A stretch of 64,000 nucleotides of DNA, from positions 372,001 through 436,000 of the forward strand of contig NZ_FZOI01000001.1 in assembly GCF_900188385.1 (NCBI RefSeq), read 5' to 3'. The DNA comes from Azospirillum sp. RU38E (GTDB lineage Bacteria; Pseudomonadota; Alphaproteobacteria; Azospirillales; Azospirillaceae). Below the pieces are notes generated by a model. That model worked only from the letters and a program-made list of their open reading frames with translations, made no database searches and was not told where the DNA came from. This document shows, piece by piece, positions 17,614-25,152 of this stretch (positions are counted from its first letter, which is position 1; each line of letters starts with the position of its first letter). Both the position numbers and the translations under genes were made by a program.

Positions 17614-17964
17614 TCAGCTTCCCGCCAGTCGCCGCGCGATGCCGGCGGCGCCCAATCCCAGCAGCCCGCCCAGGGCGGCTGGCAGGGCGGCGACGGCGGC
17701 GGTGATCAGGCTGCGGTCGATCTCCCGCAGCTGGCTGCCGGGGGGGGGCCAGCCGGTCAGATTGGCCACCAGCACCCCGGCGGCCAGCCCCAATATCACC
17801 ATCCAGGTCCAGCGCGGCCCCAGCATGGACAGGGCGAAGGCCGAGATGGTCAGTATCGCCAGGGTGCCGGCCAGGGTGCCGTCTGTCATGTCCCACAGGC
17901 CGGCGCAGGCACCCAGCAGGGCGGCAAGTCCGGCGAGCAGAAGGGGTTTCGTATTGACCGACAT
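17614..17964 (-). CDS. Small hydrophobic membrane protein of unknown function
   Basis: A 116-aa protein with four predicted transmembrane stretches (about 8-25, 32-48, 52-70 and 84-108) and a cytoplasmic-looking RRLAGS tail. I recognise no family. The codons for W-P-P-P contain nine consecutive C residues (17750-17758), a tract long enough to slip. The gene lies between the TonB receptor and the GNAT fusion gene on the same strand, with about 120-160 bases on either side. Confidence 0.6.
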   Translation of the reverse strand: MSVNTKPLLLAGLAALLGACAGLWDMTDGTLAGTLAILTISAFALSMLGPRWTWMVILGLAAGVLVANLTGWPPPGSQLREIDRSLITAAVAALPAALGGLLGLGAAGIARRLAGS

Positions 17965-18126
17965 GGCACAAACTCCGGTTCAGGTATGAACCGTAATCTG
18001 GCCCCCGATTGCGGCAAAACCCGGTCAAGGACCGGGCCCTGGCTGGGCAGTGCCAGGGTGCTGCGGTGACACATCCCCCTGGCGCTGCACCATGATGGCC
18101 GGCTTTGTGCCTTCCCCTTGCCGGGT

Positions 18127-18957
18127 TCAGGGGGCCAGAATCCGTTTTTCCCCCATCTTGAACCAGGCTTTGACGATCTTGCCCTCCGCCACCTCGTAAA
18201 GGCACAGTACATCCACCTCCCCCTTGCCTTCGGGGAAGTTGCGGGTGACGGTTTCATGGTCAGCCACCAGATTGCCGACCACGGTCCGGCTGATCAGCCG
18301 GCCGAACAGATCGGGTTCCTGAAACCGCTCCACATGCCGGGCGCGGATTTCTGCCGCCCCGCTGGCCAGCAGCGTGTCGGGAAAGGCGTAGTAGCGGCAA
18401 TCCACCGCCCAGGGCTCCATGAACCGCTCGATATCCTTAGCATTATAGGCATCCAGTTGCCGGGCCACGGGTTGGGCCATGGCCCAGCCGGCTGGGTCGA
18501 TGGTATGGGCCATGTGGATGGTGCTGCCCCCCATGAAGGGTTCGGTCGCCGTGACGACAAAGCCGTGCCGCTTGTACAGCGCGATATTGTCGGCAAAGGC
18601 ACCATTGGTCAGCAACCGGATGTAAGGCTTACCGGCGGCACGTGCCAAAACCTCCGCATGACGCAGCAGAGTGCTTCCATGGCCCTTGCCCTGTTCCGGC
18701 GGGGCGACAGCAATATTCTCGATCCATAGATGGTCGGCACGGGTGACAGTGGCGATGATGCCCAGCAATTGATCGCCCCTTGTCAGAAGGTCGAACCGGT
18801 ATTCCGCAAGGGCGCTCTTGTAATCCACCCGCATGGGCAAGGGTTCCCGCCCGATGACGGGTACCCATTTGCTGTAGGCATCGTGCACCAGCGTGGTGAT
18901 AGCGCCGGCATCGTTGGGGCCGGCGGTCCGGATTGTGGTGGGCAGGCTGACTGTCAT
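18127..18957 (-). CDS. GNAT acetyltransferase fused to an NTF2/SnoaL-like domain
   Basis: A 276-aa two-domain protein. I use ATG 18957; a TTG at 18975 would add six residues without a ribosome-binding site. Residues 1-155 are a GNAT acetyltransferase with the acetyl-CoA loop PPEQGKGHGS and the ALYKRHGFV strand. Residues about 160-276 look like a SnoaL/NTF2-like domain (QLDAYNAKDIERFMEPW, then CLYEVAEGKIVKAWF). The two domains are usually separate proteins; a fusion suggests the acetylated substrate is bound or further processed by the second domain. The substrate is unknown. A strong terminator and possible leader RNA lie directly upstream. Confidence 0.82.
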   Translation of the reverse strand: MTVSLPTTIRTAGPNDAGAITTLVHDAYSKWVPVIGREPLPMRVDYKSALAEYRFDLLTRGDQLLGIIATVTRADHLWIENIAVAPPEQGKGHGSTLLRHAEVLARAAGKPYIRLLTNGAFADNIALYKRHGFVVTATEPFMGGSTIHMAHTIDPAGWAMAQPVARQLDAYNAKDIERFMEPWAVDCRYYAFPDTLLASGAAEIRARHVERFQEPDLFGRLISRTVVGNLVADHETVTRNFPEGKGEVDVLCLYEVAEGKIVKAWFKMGEKRILAP

Positions 18958-18981
18958 GCTATTCGTCCGTTGCAAAAGGGC

Positions 18982-19017
18982 AAAAGAAAACCCCGCATAC
19001 CGGGGGTATGCGGGGTT
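18982..19017 (-). terminator. Strong intrinsic terminator upstream of the GNAT fusion gene
   Basis: On the minus strand a 13-bp stem (AACCCCGCATACC and its complement, loop CCC) is followed by TTTTCTTTT. It ends 25-30 bases before the GNAT start codon, so it can terminate oxyR transcripts or act as an attenuator for the GNAT gene. Confidence 0.85.
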
Positions 19018-19155
19018 GGTTGTGGTGCCGTGGGGAAGGAAGCCTGCGGACCCTTTGGCGGTCCTGCCCTATCTTCCCAGCCTGGCCAGCACAAAGCCCC
19101 GCGCAAAGGTGCTGCGGCGTCGGCTGGAAAAGGGGGCGTTGCAATTGTGCATGGC
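18982..19155 (-). ncRNA. Candidate small RNA or attenuator leader
   Basis: A good sigma70 promoter on the minus strand (TTGACG at 19183-19188, 17-base spacer, TACCGT at 19160-19165) would start an RNA near 19153, which ends at the terminator at 18982. The RNA of about 170 bases can form two further hairpins: AGCAC/GTGCT nested in CCAGC/GCTGG (about 19078-19126) and GGACC/GGTCC nested in GGGAAG/CTTCCC (about 19033-19078). It also holds a 27-codon open frame (19069-19152) rich in arginine codons, several of them rare (CGA, AGG, AGA), whose ATG would be almost leaderless. Either a stand-alone sRNA or a translation-controlled attenuator fits. Confidence 0.5.
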
Positions 19156-19205
19156 GGAGACGGTAGGGGTTGGGGCAGGGGGCGTCAATGGGGCGTTGCG
19201 TCTGC

Positions 19206-20126
19206 TTAACGCACCGCTGTCGCCCCTTCAGGCAAGTGGCGGGCGATCAGGTCTGCCAGACGGCGGATATCGGCGGCGCGTGGGCTGCCCCGGCGCCAGA
19301 CCAGGGCCATGGTGCGGTGCGGGGCAGGGGCCTTGAAGGGGCGCAGGCTCACCTGCCCATTGCTGGCCAATGCCGGGGCGGCCAGGGCCGGCAGCAGGGT
19401 CAAACCCAACCCGCCCGCCACCATTTCCACCAAGGTGGGCAGGGAGGTGGCAGCGAATCCATCGCCGGCCTGAGCGCCGGACAGGGCGCAGACATCCAGC
19501 GCCTGATCGCGGAAACAATGCCCGTCTTCCAGCAGCAGCAGGCTTTCATCCTGCAGTTCCCCTTCGCTGACGGCATCGGCATTGTCCAGCCGATGGCCAC
19601 GGGGCAGGGCCACCAGGAACGGTTCCTCATAAAGCGGCAGCACCTCCACCCCCGGTTCCAGTACCGGCAGGGCCAGCAGGGCCATATCCAGGTCACCGGC
19701 GCGCAGCCGGTCCAGCAGCCGCTCCGTCAGGTCTTCGCGCAGATACAGCTTCAGGTCGGGATAGGCCCCGCGCAGCGGCGGCAGCACGCGCGGCAGCAGA
19801 TAGGGCCCGCTGGTCGGGATGACCCCCAGCCGCAGCGCGCCCGACAGCGGCCGGCCCGAGGCGCGCATGGCCTGCGACAGATCATCCACCTGCCCCAGAA
19901 TCACCCGCGCCCGTTCCACCGCATCTTCCCCCGCCGGGGTCAGCAGCACACGGTGCTTGGTGCGTTCCACCAGGGGCGTGCCCAGCATATCCTCCAGCTG
20001 CTGAATCTGGGCGGAGAGCGAGGGCTGGCTGATATGGCAGGCGGTGGCGGCACGGCCGAAATGCAGCGTGTCGGCCAGGGCCACCAGATAGCGCAATTGG
20101 CGCAGGGTAATGTTCACCGGGTTCAT
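19206..20126 (-). CDS. oxyR: LysR-family hydrogen peroxide regulator OxyR
   Basis: A 306-aa LysR regulator of normal length. The winged helix-turn-helix covers residues 1-65 (LRQLRYLVALADTLHFGRAA, SQPSLSAQIQQLE). The effector domain holds LLLEDGHCFRDQALDVC, with Cys204 and Cys213 at the nine-residue spacing of the OxyR redox pair Cys199/Cys208 of E. coli, so OxyR assignment is firm. It is divergent from ahpC with a 150-base intergenic region, its expected target. Confidence 0.95.
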   Translation of the reverse strand: MNPVNITLRQLRYLVALADTLHFGRAATACHISQPSLSAQIQQLEDMLGTPLVERTKHRVLLTPAGEDAVERARVILGQVDDLSQAMRASGRPLSGALRLGVIPTSGPYLLPRVLPPLRGAYPDLKLYLREDLTERLLDRLRAGDLDMALLALPVLEPGVEVLPLYEEPFLVALPRGHRLDNADAVSEGELQDESLLLLEDGHCFRDQALDVCALSGAQAGDGFAATSLPTLVEMVAGGLGLTLLPALAAPALASNGQVSLRPFKAPAPHRTMALVWRRGSPRAADIRRLADLIARHLPEGATAVR

Positions 20127-20276
20127 TGGCCCATCCTATGGCCGCAGTCGGAACTTGCGATTAGCTTTTTTTGCTGCACTGCCCCCATATACGTCCCGTC
20201 ACCGATGGCCATATAAGGGCTGGCGGTGACGCCCAGGCGCACCGGCCGCTCAATCACAAAAGTGGAGTTGTTCATT
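20127..20276. promoter_or_regulatory. oxyR-ahpC divergent control region
   Basis: This 150-base region separates divergent oxyR and ahpC. A loose OxyR-like spacing of short CTAT/GATAG-type elements can be traced around 20136-20165, but no element matches well. A GTGGAG ribosome-binding site at 20262-20267 sets the ahpC start. Confidence 0.4.
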
Positions 20277-20816
20277 ATGTTGACCGTTGGCGATAAGTTT
20301 CCCGCTTTCGACCTGAAGGCCACTGTTTCCACCGACATCAAGTCCGCCTTCACCACCATCAACAACGACACCTACAAGGGCAAGTGGCTGGTCGTGTTCT
20401 TCTGGCCGAAGGACTTCACCTTCGTGTGCCCGACCGAGATCGCCGCTTTCGGCAAGCTGAACGGTGAGTTCGCTGACCGCGACGCCCAGGTGCTGGGCGC
20501 TTCCATCGACACCGAGTTCGTGCACCTGGCCTGGCGCCAGAACCATGCCGATCTGAAGGATCTGCCGTTCCCGATGCTGGCCGACGTGAAGCGCGAGCTG
20601 TCTGCCGATCTGGGCGTGCTGGACAAGAACGAAGGCGTTGCGCTGCGCGCCACCTTCATCGTCGATCCGGAAGGCATCATCCGCTTCGCCTCCGTGCATG
20701 ACCTGTCCGTCGGCCGCAATGTTCAGGAAGTGCTGCGCACCCTGGACGCCCTGCAGACCGACGAGCTGTGCCCCTGCAACTGGCAGAAGGGCGAGGACGT
20801 TCTGAAGGTGGCCTGA
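20277..20816 (+). CDS. ahpC: Peroxiredoxin AhpC
   Basis: A 179-aa typical two-cysteine peroxiredoxin. ATG 20277 follows GTGGAG; an upstream 17-residue extension is not needed. The peroxidatic site is FVC51PTE and the resolving cysteine lies in the C-terminal CPCNW. It reduces hydrogen peroxide, organic peroxides and peroxynitrite in the cytoplasm. It is followed by ahpD rather than ahpF, so AhpD is the probable electron donor, as known for the mycobacterial AhpC/AhpD pair. Confidence 0.97.
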   Translation: MLTVGDKFPAFDLKATVSTDIKSAFTTINNDTYKGKWLVVFFWPKDFTFVCPTEIAAFGKLNGEFADRDAQVLGASIDTEFVHLAWRQNHADLKDLPFPMLADVKRELSADLGVLDKNEGVALRATFIVDPEGIIRFASVHDLSVGRNVQEVLRTLDALQTDELCPCNWQKGEDVLKVA

Positions 20817-21056
20817 TCCCCCATTTAAGGGCCATTTTCTGACGACGGATGGGCGCCGGCATCCCTCATGCCCATGGCGCCCATCCACCCCCTTTGACCG
20901 GTATCCTGTTGCGCCCCGACCTGTCGATTTCCTTCCGGGTCTGGTGGCGGCACCCCTGTTATCGGTTATCATCACATCGCCTGATCCCCGTGTCCCGGCC
21001 GCCCGATTGCGCCCGCACCAGGATTGTTGTGACCATTTCCCAAGGAGATGACAATC

Positions 21057-21590
21057 ATGTCCATCGATGCGCTGAAGTCGCGCCTGCCCGAATACGCCAA
21101 GGATCTGAAGCTGAACCTGGGTTCGGTGCTGAACACCTCTTCCCTGTCGCCCTCGCAGGCCTGGGGCACGGCCGTGGCCGCCGCCTTTGCCAGCCGCAAC
21201 GCGGAAGTGACCAAGGCCATCGTTGCCGATGCCAAGCAGCACCTGGATGATACCACGCTGACCGCCGCCAAGGCCGCCGGCGCCATCATGGGCATGAATA
21301 ATATCTACTATCGATTCGTGCATCTGGCGGCCAACAAGGAATATTCCAAGATGCCGGCCCGCCTGCGCATGAACATCATCGCCAATCCCGGCGCGCCCAA
21401 GGTGGATTTTGAGCTGTGGTCGCTGGCCGCCAGCGCCGTCAATGGCTGCGGCATGTGCATCGACGCCCACGAGCACGAAGTGATCCAGAAGGGCGCTTCG
21501 AAGGAGAACGTGCAGGACGTGGTGCGCATTGCCTCCGTCATCCACGCCGTCGCCTCCGTGCTGGATGCCGAGGACGCGCTGGCCGGTTGA
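21057..21590 (+). CDS. ahpD: Alkylhydroperoxidase AhpD
   Basis: A 177-aa carboxymuconolactone-decarboxylase-family protein. The start is ATG 21057, nine bases after AAGGAG; an ATG at 21048 is too close to it. The catalytic centre C131-G-M-C134-I-D-A-H138 with Glu119 upstream matches AhpD. It transfers reducing equivalents to AhpC, with lipoyl proteins as known donors in mycobacteria. It lies 240 bases behind ahpC, so it may be partly independently transcribed. Confidence 0.95.
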   Translation: MSIDALKSRLPEYAKDLKLNLGSVLNTSSLSPSQAWGTAVAAAFASRNAEVTKAIVADAKQHLDDTTLTAAKAAGAIMGMNNIYYRFVHLAANKEYSKMPARLRMNIIANPGAPKVDFELWSLAASAVNGCGMCIDAHEHEVIQKGASKENVQDVVRIASVIHAVASVLDAEDALAG

Positions 21591-21600
21591 TTGTTGCATT

Positions 21601-21704
21601 TTCCCTCAGGCGCCGGGCGGCGGCATCCGCCGCCTTGGCTTACGCCGCACGTGCGGCGGGCCGGCGGTCGCCGGCCTCCAAGGGGCATGGGCCATGCCCC
21701 TTGG
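21601..21704 (+). repeat. Structured intergenic repeat, copy A
   Basis: Copy A begins 10 bases after the ahpD stop. In order it holds CCCTCAGGCGCCGGG, stem 1 (GGCGGC-ATCC-GCCGCC), the linker CTTGGCT, stem 2 (CGCCGCAC/GTGCGGCG), stem 3 (CCGGCG-GT-CGCCGG) and a terminal 13-bp hairpin at 21678-21704 (CCAAGGGGCATGG). See the findings for the comparison of all seven copies. Confidence 0.85.
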
Positions 21705-21723
21705 GTTTCCCCCCGCGTTGATC

Positions 21724-21756
21724 AAAACCCCGGTGCCGTTGGCGCCGGGGTTTTTT
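21724..21756 (+). terminator. Intrinsic terminator after ahpCD
   Basis: AAAACCCCGG and CCGGGGTTTTTT pair around a GTT loop with one G-T wobble, ending in six T residues; a classic terminator 130 bases behind ahpD, after repeat copy A. Confidence 0.9.
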
Positions 21757-21776
21757 GATTCGGGGCTTGACTCACT

Positions 21777-21801
21777 ATTTCATTTCGATGATTGTTGAAA
21801 T
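21777..21801 (+). promoter_or_regulatory. ArsR-type operator touching the arsR start
   Basis: An imperfect dyad with ATTTCA and TGAAAT arms abuts the arsR ATG at 21802 and follows a TTGACT -35-like element at 21768. Its AT-rich arms and position fit autorepression by ArsR. There is no ribosome-binding site between it and the ATG. Confidence 0.6.
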
Positions 21802-22182
21802 ATGGAAATCAAAGCTGCCACTGACGCCTTCGCCGCCCTGTCCCAGGAAACCCGCCTGGGCATTTTCCGCCTGCTGGTGCAGGTGGGGCCGGATGGGTTG
21901 ACGGCGGGGGAGGTGGCGCAACGCCTGGGCGTCGCGCCTTCCACCCTGTCGCATCACCTGGCCATGCTGGAACGGGCGGGTTTGCTGCGTTCCTGGCGGG
22001 TGCAGCGTCATATCCATTACGCGCCGGATTTCGACGGCACGCGTCGCCTGCTGGCCTTCCTGGTGCAGGATTGCTGCGGCGGCCGGCCGGAACTGTGCGG
22101 GGAAGGGCTGCTGGCGGCGGTTGGCGTCTGCACACCCGCTTGCAGCCCGGACGCACCCCACCCCATCCCTGTCGGAGCGTGA
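21802..22182 (+). CDS. arsR: ArsR-family metalloregulator
   Basis: A 126-aa winged-helix repressor. The HTH (LTAGEVAQRLGVAPSTLSHH) lies at about residues 33-52 and the wing follows. Instead of the classic CVC in the recognition helix, cysteines cluster at the C-terminus (QDCCGG, then ELC and VCTPAC), the arrangement of C-terminal As(III) sites known in several proteobacterial ArsR proteins. It should repress the downstream arsenic operon until arsenite binds. The start follows the operator directly, so it may be translated without a leader. Confidence 0.9.
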   Translation: MEIKAATDAFAALSQETRLGIFRLLVQVGPDGLTAGEVAQRLGVAPSTLSHHLAMLERAGLLRSWRVQRHIHYAPDFDGTRRLLAFLVQDCCGGRPELCGEGLLAAVGVCTPACSPDAPHPIPVGA

Positions 22183-22183
22183 G

Positions 22184-22690
22184 ATGAGTGATCAGCCCTA
22201 TAACGTCCTCTTCCTCTGTACCCATAACTCCGCCCGCAGCATGATGGCGGAATGCATTCTGAACCGGCTTGGCAAGGGCCGCTTTCGGGCATTCAGTGCC
22301 GGCAGCCAGCCATCGGGCCGCATCAACCCCTTCGTGCATGATCTGCTGGCCCATCTGGGGCACGATGTTTCGACATTGCGGTCGAAAAGCTGGGACGAGT
22401 TTGCCGGCGCCGATGCGCCGCAGATGGATTTCATCTTCACCGTCTGCGACAGCGCCGCCGGGGAAGTCTGCCCCATTTGGCCCGGTCATCCGATGACCGC
22501 CCATTGGGGCTTCGCCGATCCGTCATCGGCCAGTGGCAGCGATGCGGAAAAGGCGGCCTTCACGGCGGAGATTTACCGCCAGATCGAACGGCGCCTGCAG
22601 CTTTTCGTCAACTTGCCGCTCGCCTCGCTCGACCGGCTGGCGATGAAGCGGCGTTTGGTGGAAATGGCCCAGCAGGAAGCCCTGTCATGA
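22184..22690 (+). CDS. arsC: Arsenate reductase, low-molecular-weight phosphatase type
   Basis: A 168-aa enzyme of the LMW tyrosine-phosphatase fold. The phosphate loop C12-T-H-N-S-A-R18 binds arsenate, and the DFIFTVCDSAAGE segment holds the second redox cysteine with a further Cys in EVCP. This type uses thioredoxin or a related relay to reduce arsenate to arsenite. The start ATG is one base after the arsR stop and the end overlaps the next gene by four bases (ATGA), so translation is coupled. Confidence 0.93.
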   Translation: MSDQPYNVLFLCTHNSARSMMAECILNRLGKGRFRAFSAGSQPSGRINPFVHDLLAHLGHDVSTLRSKSWDEFAGADAPQMDFIFTVCDSAAGEVCPIWPGHPMTAHWGFADPSSASGSDAEKAAFTAEIYRQIERRLQLFVNLPLASLDRLAMKRRLVEMAQQEALS

Positions 22691-23112
22691 CCGACATCAC
22701 CATCTATCACAACCCTGCCTGCGGCACGTCGCGCAACACGCTGGCCATGATCCGTAACAGCGGCGTGGAACCGGCGGTGATTGAATATTTGAAGACGCCG
22801 CCCAGCCGGGCGGTGCTGGCCGACCTGATCGCCCGCATGGGCGTGCCGGTGCGGGCGGTGCTGCGGGAAAAGGGCACGCCCTATGCTGAACTGGGGCTGG
22901 ATGATCCCAGCCTGTCGGATGATGCCCTGCTGGATGCCATGCAGGCCCATCCCATCCTGATCAACCGGCCCATCGTGGTGACGCCGCTGGGCGTGCGCCT
23001 CTGCCGCCCGTCGGAACAGGTGTTGGATATCCTGCCCGCCGCGCAGAAGGCCGCCTTCACCAAGGAGGATGGGGAGGCCGTGGTGGATGCGGCCGGTCAC
23101 CGTCTGCGCTGA
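22687..23112 (+). CDS. arsC: Arsenate reductase, glutaredoxin type
   Basis: A 141-aa ArsC/Spx-fold enzyme. The catalytic cysteine is Cys12 in NPACGTSRNT, with the downstream arginines of the family (NRPIVVTPLGVRLCRPSE). It uses glutathione and glutaredoxin, unlike its upstream neighbour. Two unrelated arsenate reductases in one operon give independence from a single thiol pool. Overlap with the preceding gene is ATGA. Confidence 0.95.
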   Translation: MTDITIYHNPACGTSRNTLAMIRNSGVEPAVIEYLKTPPSRAVLADLIARMGVPVRAVLREKGTPYAELGLDDPSLSDDALLDAMQAHPILINRPIVVTPLGVRLCRPSEQVLDILPAAQKAAFTKEDGEAVVDAAGHRLR

Positions 23113-23151
23113 TCCGCTTTCCCCCGTTTCTCATCGAAGGCTGCCCTGATC

Positions 23152-24222
23152 ATGGCTATGCCCACCCGCCGCCTGTCCTTTCTGGACCGTTTTCTGACCG
23201 TGTGGATTTTTGCCGCCATGGCCCTGGGGCTGGTGCTGGGCAGCCTGTTCGACGGGGTGCCGGCCGCCCTCGACCGGCTGTCGGTGGGTACCACCAACAT
23301 CCCGATTGCCATCGGGCTGGTGCTGATGATGTATCCGCCGCTGGCCAAGGTGCGGTATGAGGAATTGCCCCAGGTCTTCGCCGACAAGCGTATCCTGGCC
23401 CTGTCCTTGATCCAGAACTGGATCATCGGCCCCTGCCTGATGTTCGCGCTGGCGGTGATTTTCCTGCATGACCGGCCGGATTACATGACGGGCCTGATCC
23501 TGATCGGTCTGGCCCGCTGTATCGCCATGGTGCTGGTCTGGAACCAGTTGGCCTGTGGCTCCAACCAATATGTGGCGGGGCTGGTGGCCTTCAATTCCAT
23601 CTTCCAGATCCTGTTTTTCAGCGCCTATGCCTGGTTCTTTCTGGGCTTCCTGCCGCCCTTGCTGGGGCTGGAGGGCAGCGTCATTGACGTGTCGTTCCAG
23701 ACCATTGCAAAGGCGGTGCTGATCTATCTGGGCATTCCCTTCCTGGCCGGCTTCCTGACCCGGCGGGTGCTGGTCCGCGCCAAGGGGGAAGATTGGTATG
23801 AAAACCGCTTCCTGCCGCGTATCTCCCCGCTGACGCTGGCGGCGCTGTTATTCACCATCGTCGCCATGTTCAGCCTGAAGGGGGCCGATATTGTGCGGCT
23901 GCCGCTGGACGCGCTGGCCATTGCCGTGCCGCTGACGCTCTATTTCTTCATCATGTTCCTGGTCAGCTTCTTCACCGGCAAGCTGATCGAGGCGGATTAC
24001 CCGCGTGCCACCGCCGTGGCCTTCACGGCGGCGGGCAATAATTTCGAACTGGCCATCGCCGTGGCCATTGCCGCCTTCGGTCTGGCTTCGCCTGTGGCCT
24101 TCGCCGCCGTCATCGGCCCGCTGGTGGAGGTGCCGGTGTTGATCTTGATGGTGCAACTGGCCCTGTGGCTGGGCCGCCGCTGGTTCCCCCTCACAGCGCC
24201 GACCAATACGCCGTTGCCTTGA
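23152..24222 (+). CDS. acr3: ACR3-family arsenite efflux permease
   Basis: A 356-aa inner-membrane protein with ten predicted helices. ACR3 hallmarks are [10 protein letters not shown] with the essential cysteine in helix 4, the [20 protein letters not shown] segment and [16 protein letters not shown] in helix 9. It exports arsenite made by the two upstream reductases. The stop codon lies inside a 10-bp hairpin that begins repeat copy B, so the gene and the repeat overlap by seven bases. Confidence 0.95.
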   Translation: MAMPTRRLSFLDRFLTVWIFAAMALGLVLGSLFDGVPAALDRLSVGTTNIPIAIGLVLMMYPPLAKVRYEELPQVFADKRILALSLIQNWIIGPCLMFALAVIFLHDRPDYMTGLILIGLARCIAMVLVWNQLACGSNQYVAGLVAFNSIFQILFFSAYAWFFLGFLPPLLGLEGSVIDVSFQTIAKAVLIYLGIPFLAGFLTRRVLVRAKGEDWYENRFLPRISPLTLAALLFTIVAMFSLKGADIVRLPLDALAIAVPLTLYFFIMFLVSFFTGKLIEADYPRATAVAFTAAGNNFELAIAVAIAAFGLASPVAFAAVIGPLVEVPVLILMVQLALWLGRRWFPLTAPTNTPLP

Positions 24223-24346
24223 TCATTCTGATCAAGGCCCTCAATCGCCGGCGCCAACATCCGTTGGCTTGGCTTCACGCGGCATGGGCCGCGCGGCGGC
24301 AGTCGCCGCCGTACGAAGTTGTGATGAGTTTGCCTCATCACAACTT
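24216..24346 (-). repeat. Structured intergenic repeat, copy B
   Basis: Copy B fills the gap between acr3 and arsH. Its head hairpin GCCTTGATCA-TTC-TGATCAAGGC (24216-24238) includes the acr3 stop. Stems 1-3 are CCAAC/GTTGG, CGCGGC/GCCGCG and GGCGGC/GCCGCC, and the terminal hairpin is AAGTTGTGATGAG with its complement (24316-24346). It resembles copy C at 45382-45528 very closely, in reverse orientation. Confidence 0.85.
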
Positions 24347-24365
24347 GCTATAAGGAGCAGGCTTA

Positions 24366-25115
24366 ATGTCCCGTCTGCGTCAATTGAGCAATCCTGATCA
24401 CCTGCCGGCCCTTGATCCCGCCTATGCCCATCGTCTGCCGGGCCTGGGGTTGGGGCCGCTGGACCCAAAGCCGCGCATCCTGTTGCTGTACGGTTCCTTA
24501 CGTGACCGCTCCTTCTCCCGTCTGGCGGTGGAGGAGGCGGCGCGGCTGCTGGAATATTTCGGGGCGGAGACGCGCATTTTCGATCCGTCCGATCTGCCTT
24601 TGCCCGATCAGGTGAAGGGCGATGACCACCCGGCCGTGCATGAGCTACGCGCCCATGCCATCTGGTCGGACGGGCAGGTCTGGTGCAGCCCCGAACGCCA
24701 TGGCCAGATTACCGGCATCATGAAGGCGCAGATCGACCATCTGCCGCTGGCCATGGGGTCCATTCGGCCGACGCAGGGCCGCACGCTGGCGGTGATGCAG
24801 GTTTCCGGCGGCTCGCAGAGCTTCAATGCGGTGAACAGCCTGCGCCTTCTGGGTCGCTGGATGCGGATGTTCACCATCCCCAACCAATCCAGCGTCGCCA
24901 AGGCGTTTCAGGAATTCGATGCCGATGGCCGGATGAAGCCATCCGCCTATTACGACCGCATCGTCGATGTGATGGAAGAGCTGGTGCGTTTCACCGTGCT
25001 GCTGCGCCCCCATGCGGCCACGCTGGTGGATCGCTATTCTGAACGCCGGGAAGCTGATCAGCCCGTCAGTGCGGCGGGCGAACTGGTGAACCAGGCGCTG
25101 GGGCGGGTGCTGTGA
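24366..25115 (+). CDS. arsH: NADPH-dependent FMN reductase ArsH
   Basis: A 249-aa flavodoxin-like oxidoreductase. The FMN loop is [14 protein letters not shown] and the [22 protein letters not shown] block is diagnostic of ArsH. ArsH oxidises trivalent organoarsenicals such as methylarsenite, so the operon handles organic as well as inorganic arsenic. AAGGAG lies 7 bases before the ATG. Repeat copy B separates it from acr3, but no terminator with a T-run does, so cotranscription is likely. Confidence 0.95.
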   Translation: MSRLRQLSNPDHLPALDPAYAHRLPGLGLGPLDPKPRILLLYGSLRDRSFSRLAVEEAARLLEYFGAETRIFDPSDLPLPDQVKGDDHPAVHELRAHAIWSDGQVWCSPERHGQITGIMKAQIDHLPLAMGSIRPTQGRTLAVMQVSGGSQSFNAVNSLRLLGRWMRMFTIPNQSSVAKAFQEFDADGRMKPSAYYDRIVDVMEELVRFTVLLRPHAATLVDRYSERREADQPVSAAGELVNQALGRVL

Positions 25116-25152
25116 TGCCGGGTGCGGGCGGCACCGCGCCCGCACCCGATGA

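Noticed and set aside
18982-19155. SRP (4.5S) or 6S RNA
   Set aside because: The GGAAGG-like bases do not form the conserved SRP apical loop, and the 5' and 3' ends do not pair as in 6S RNA.
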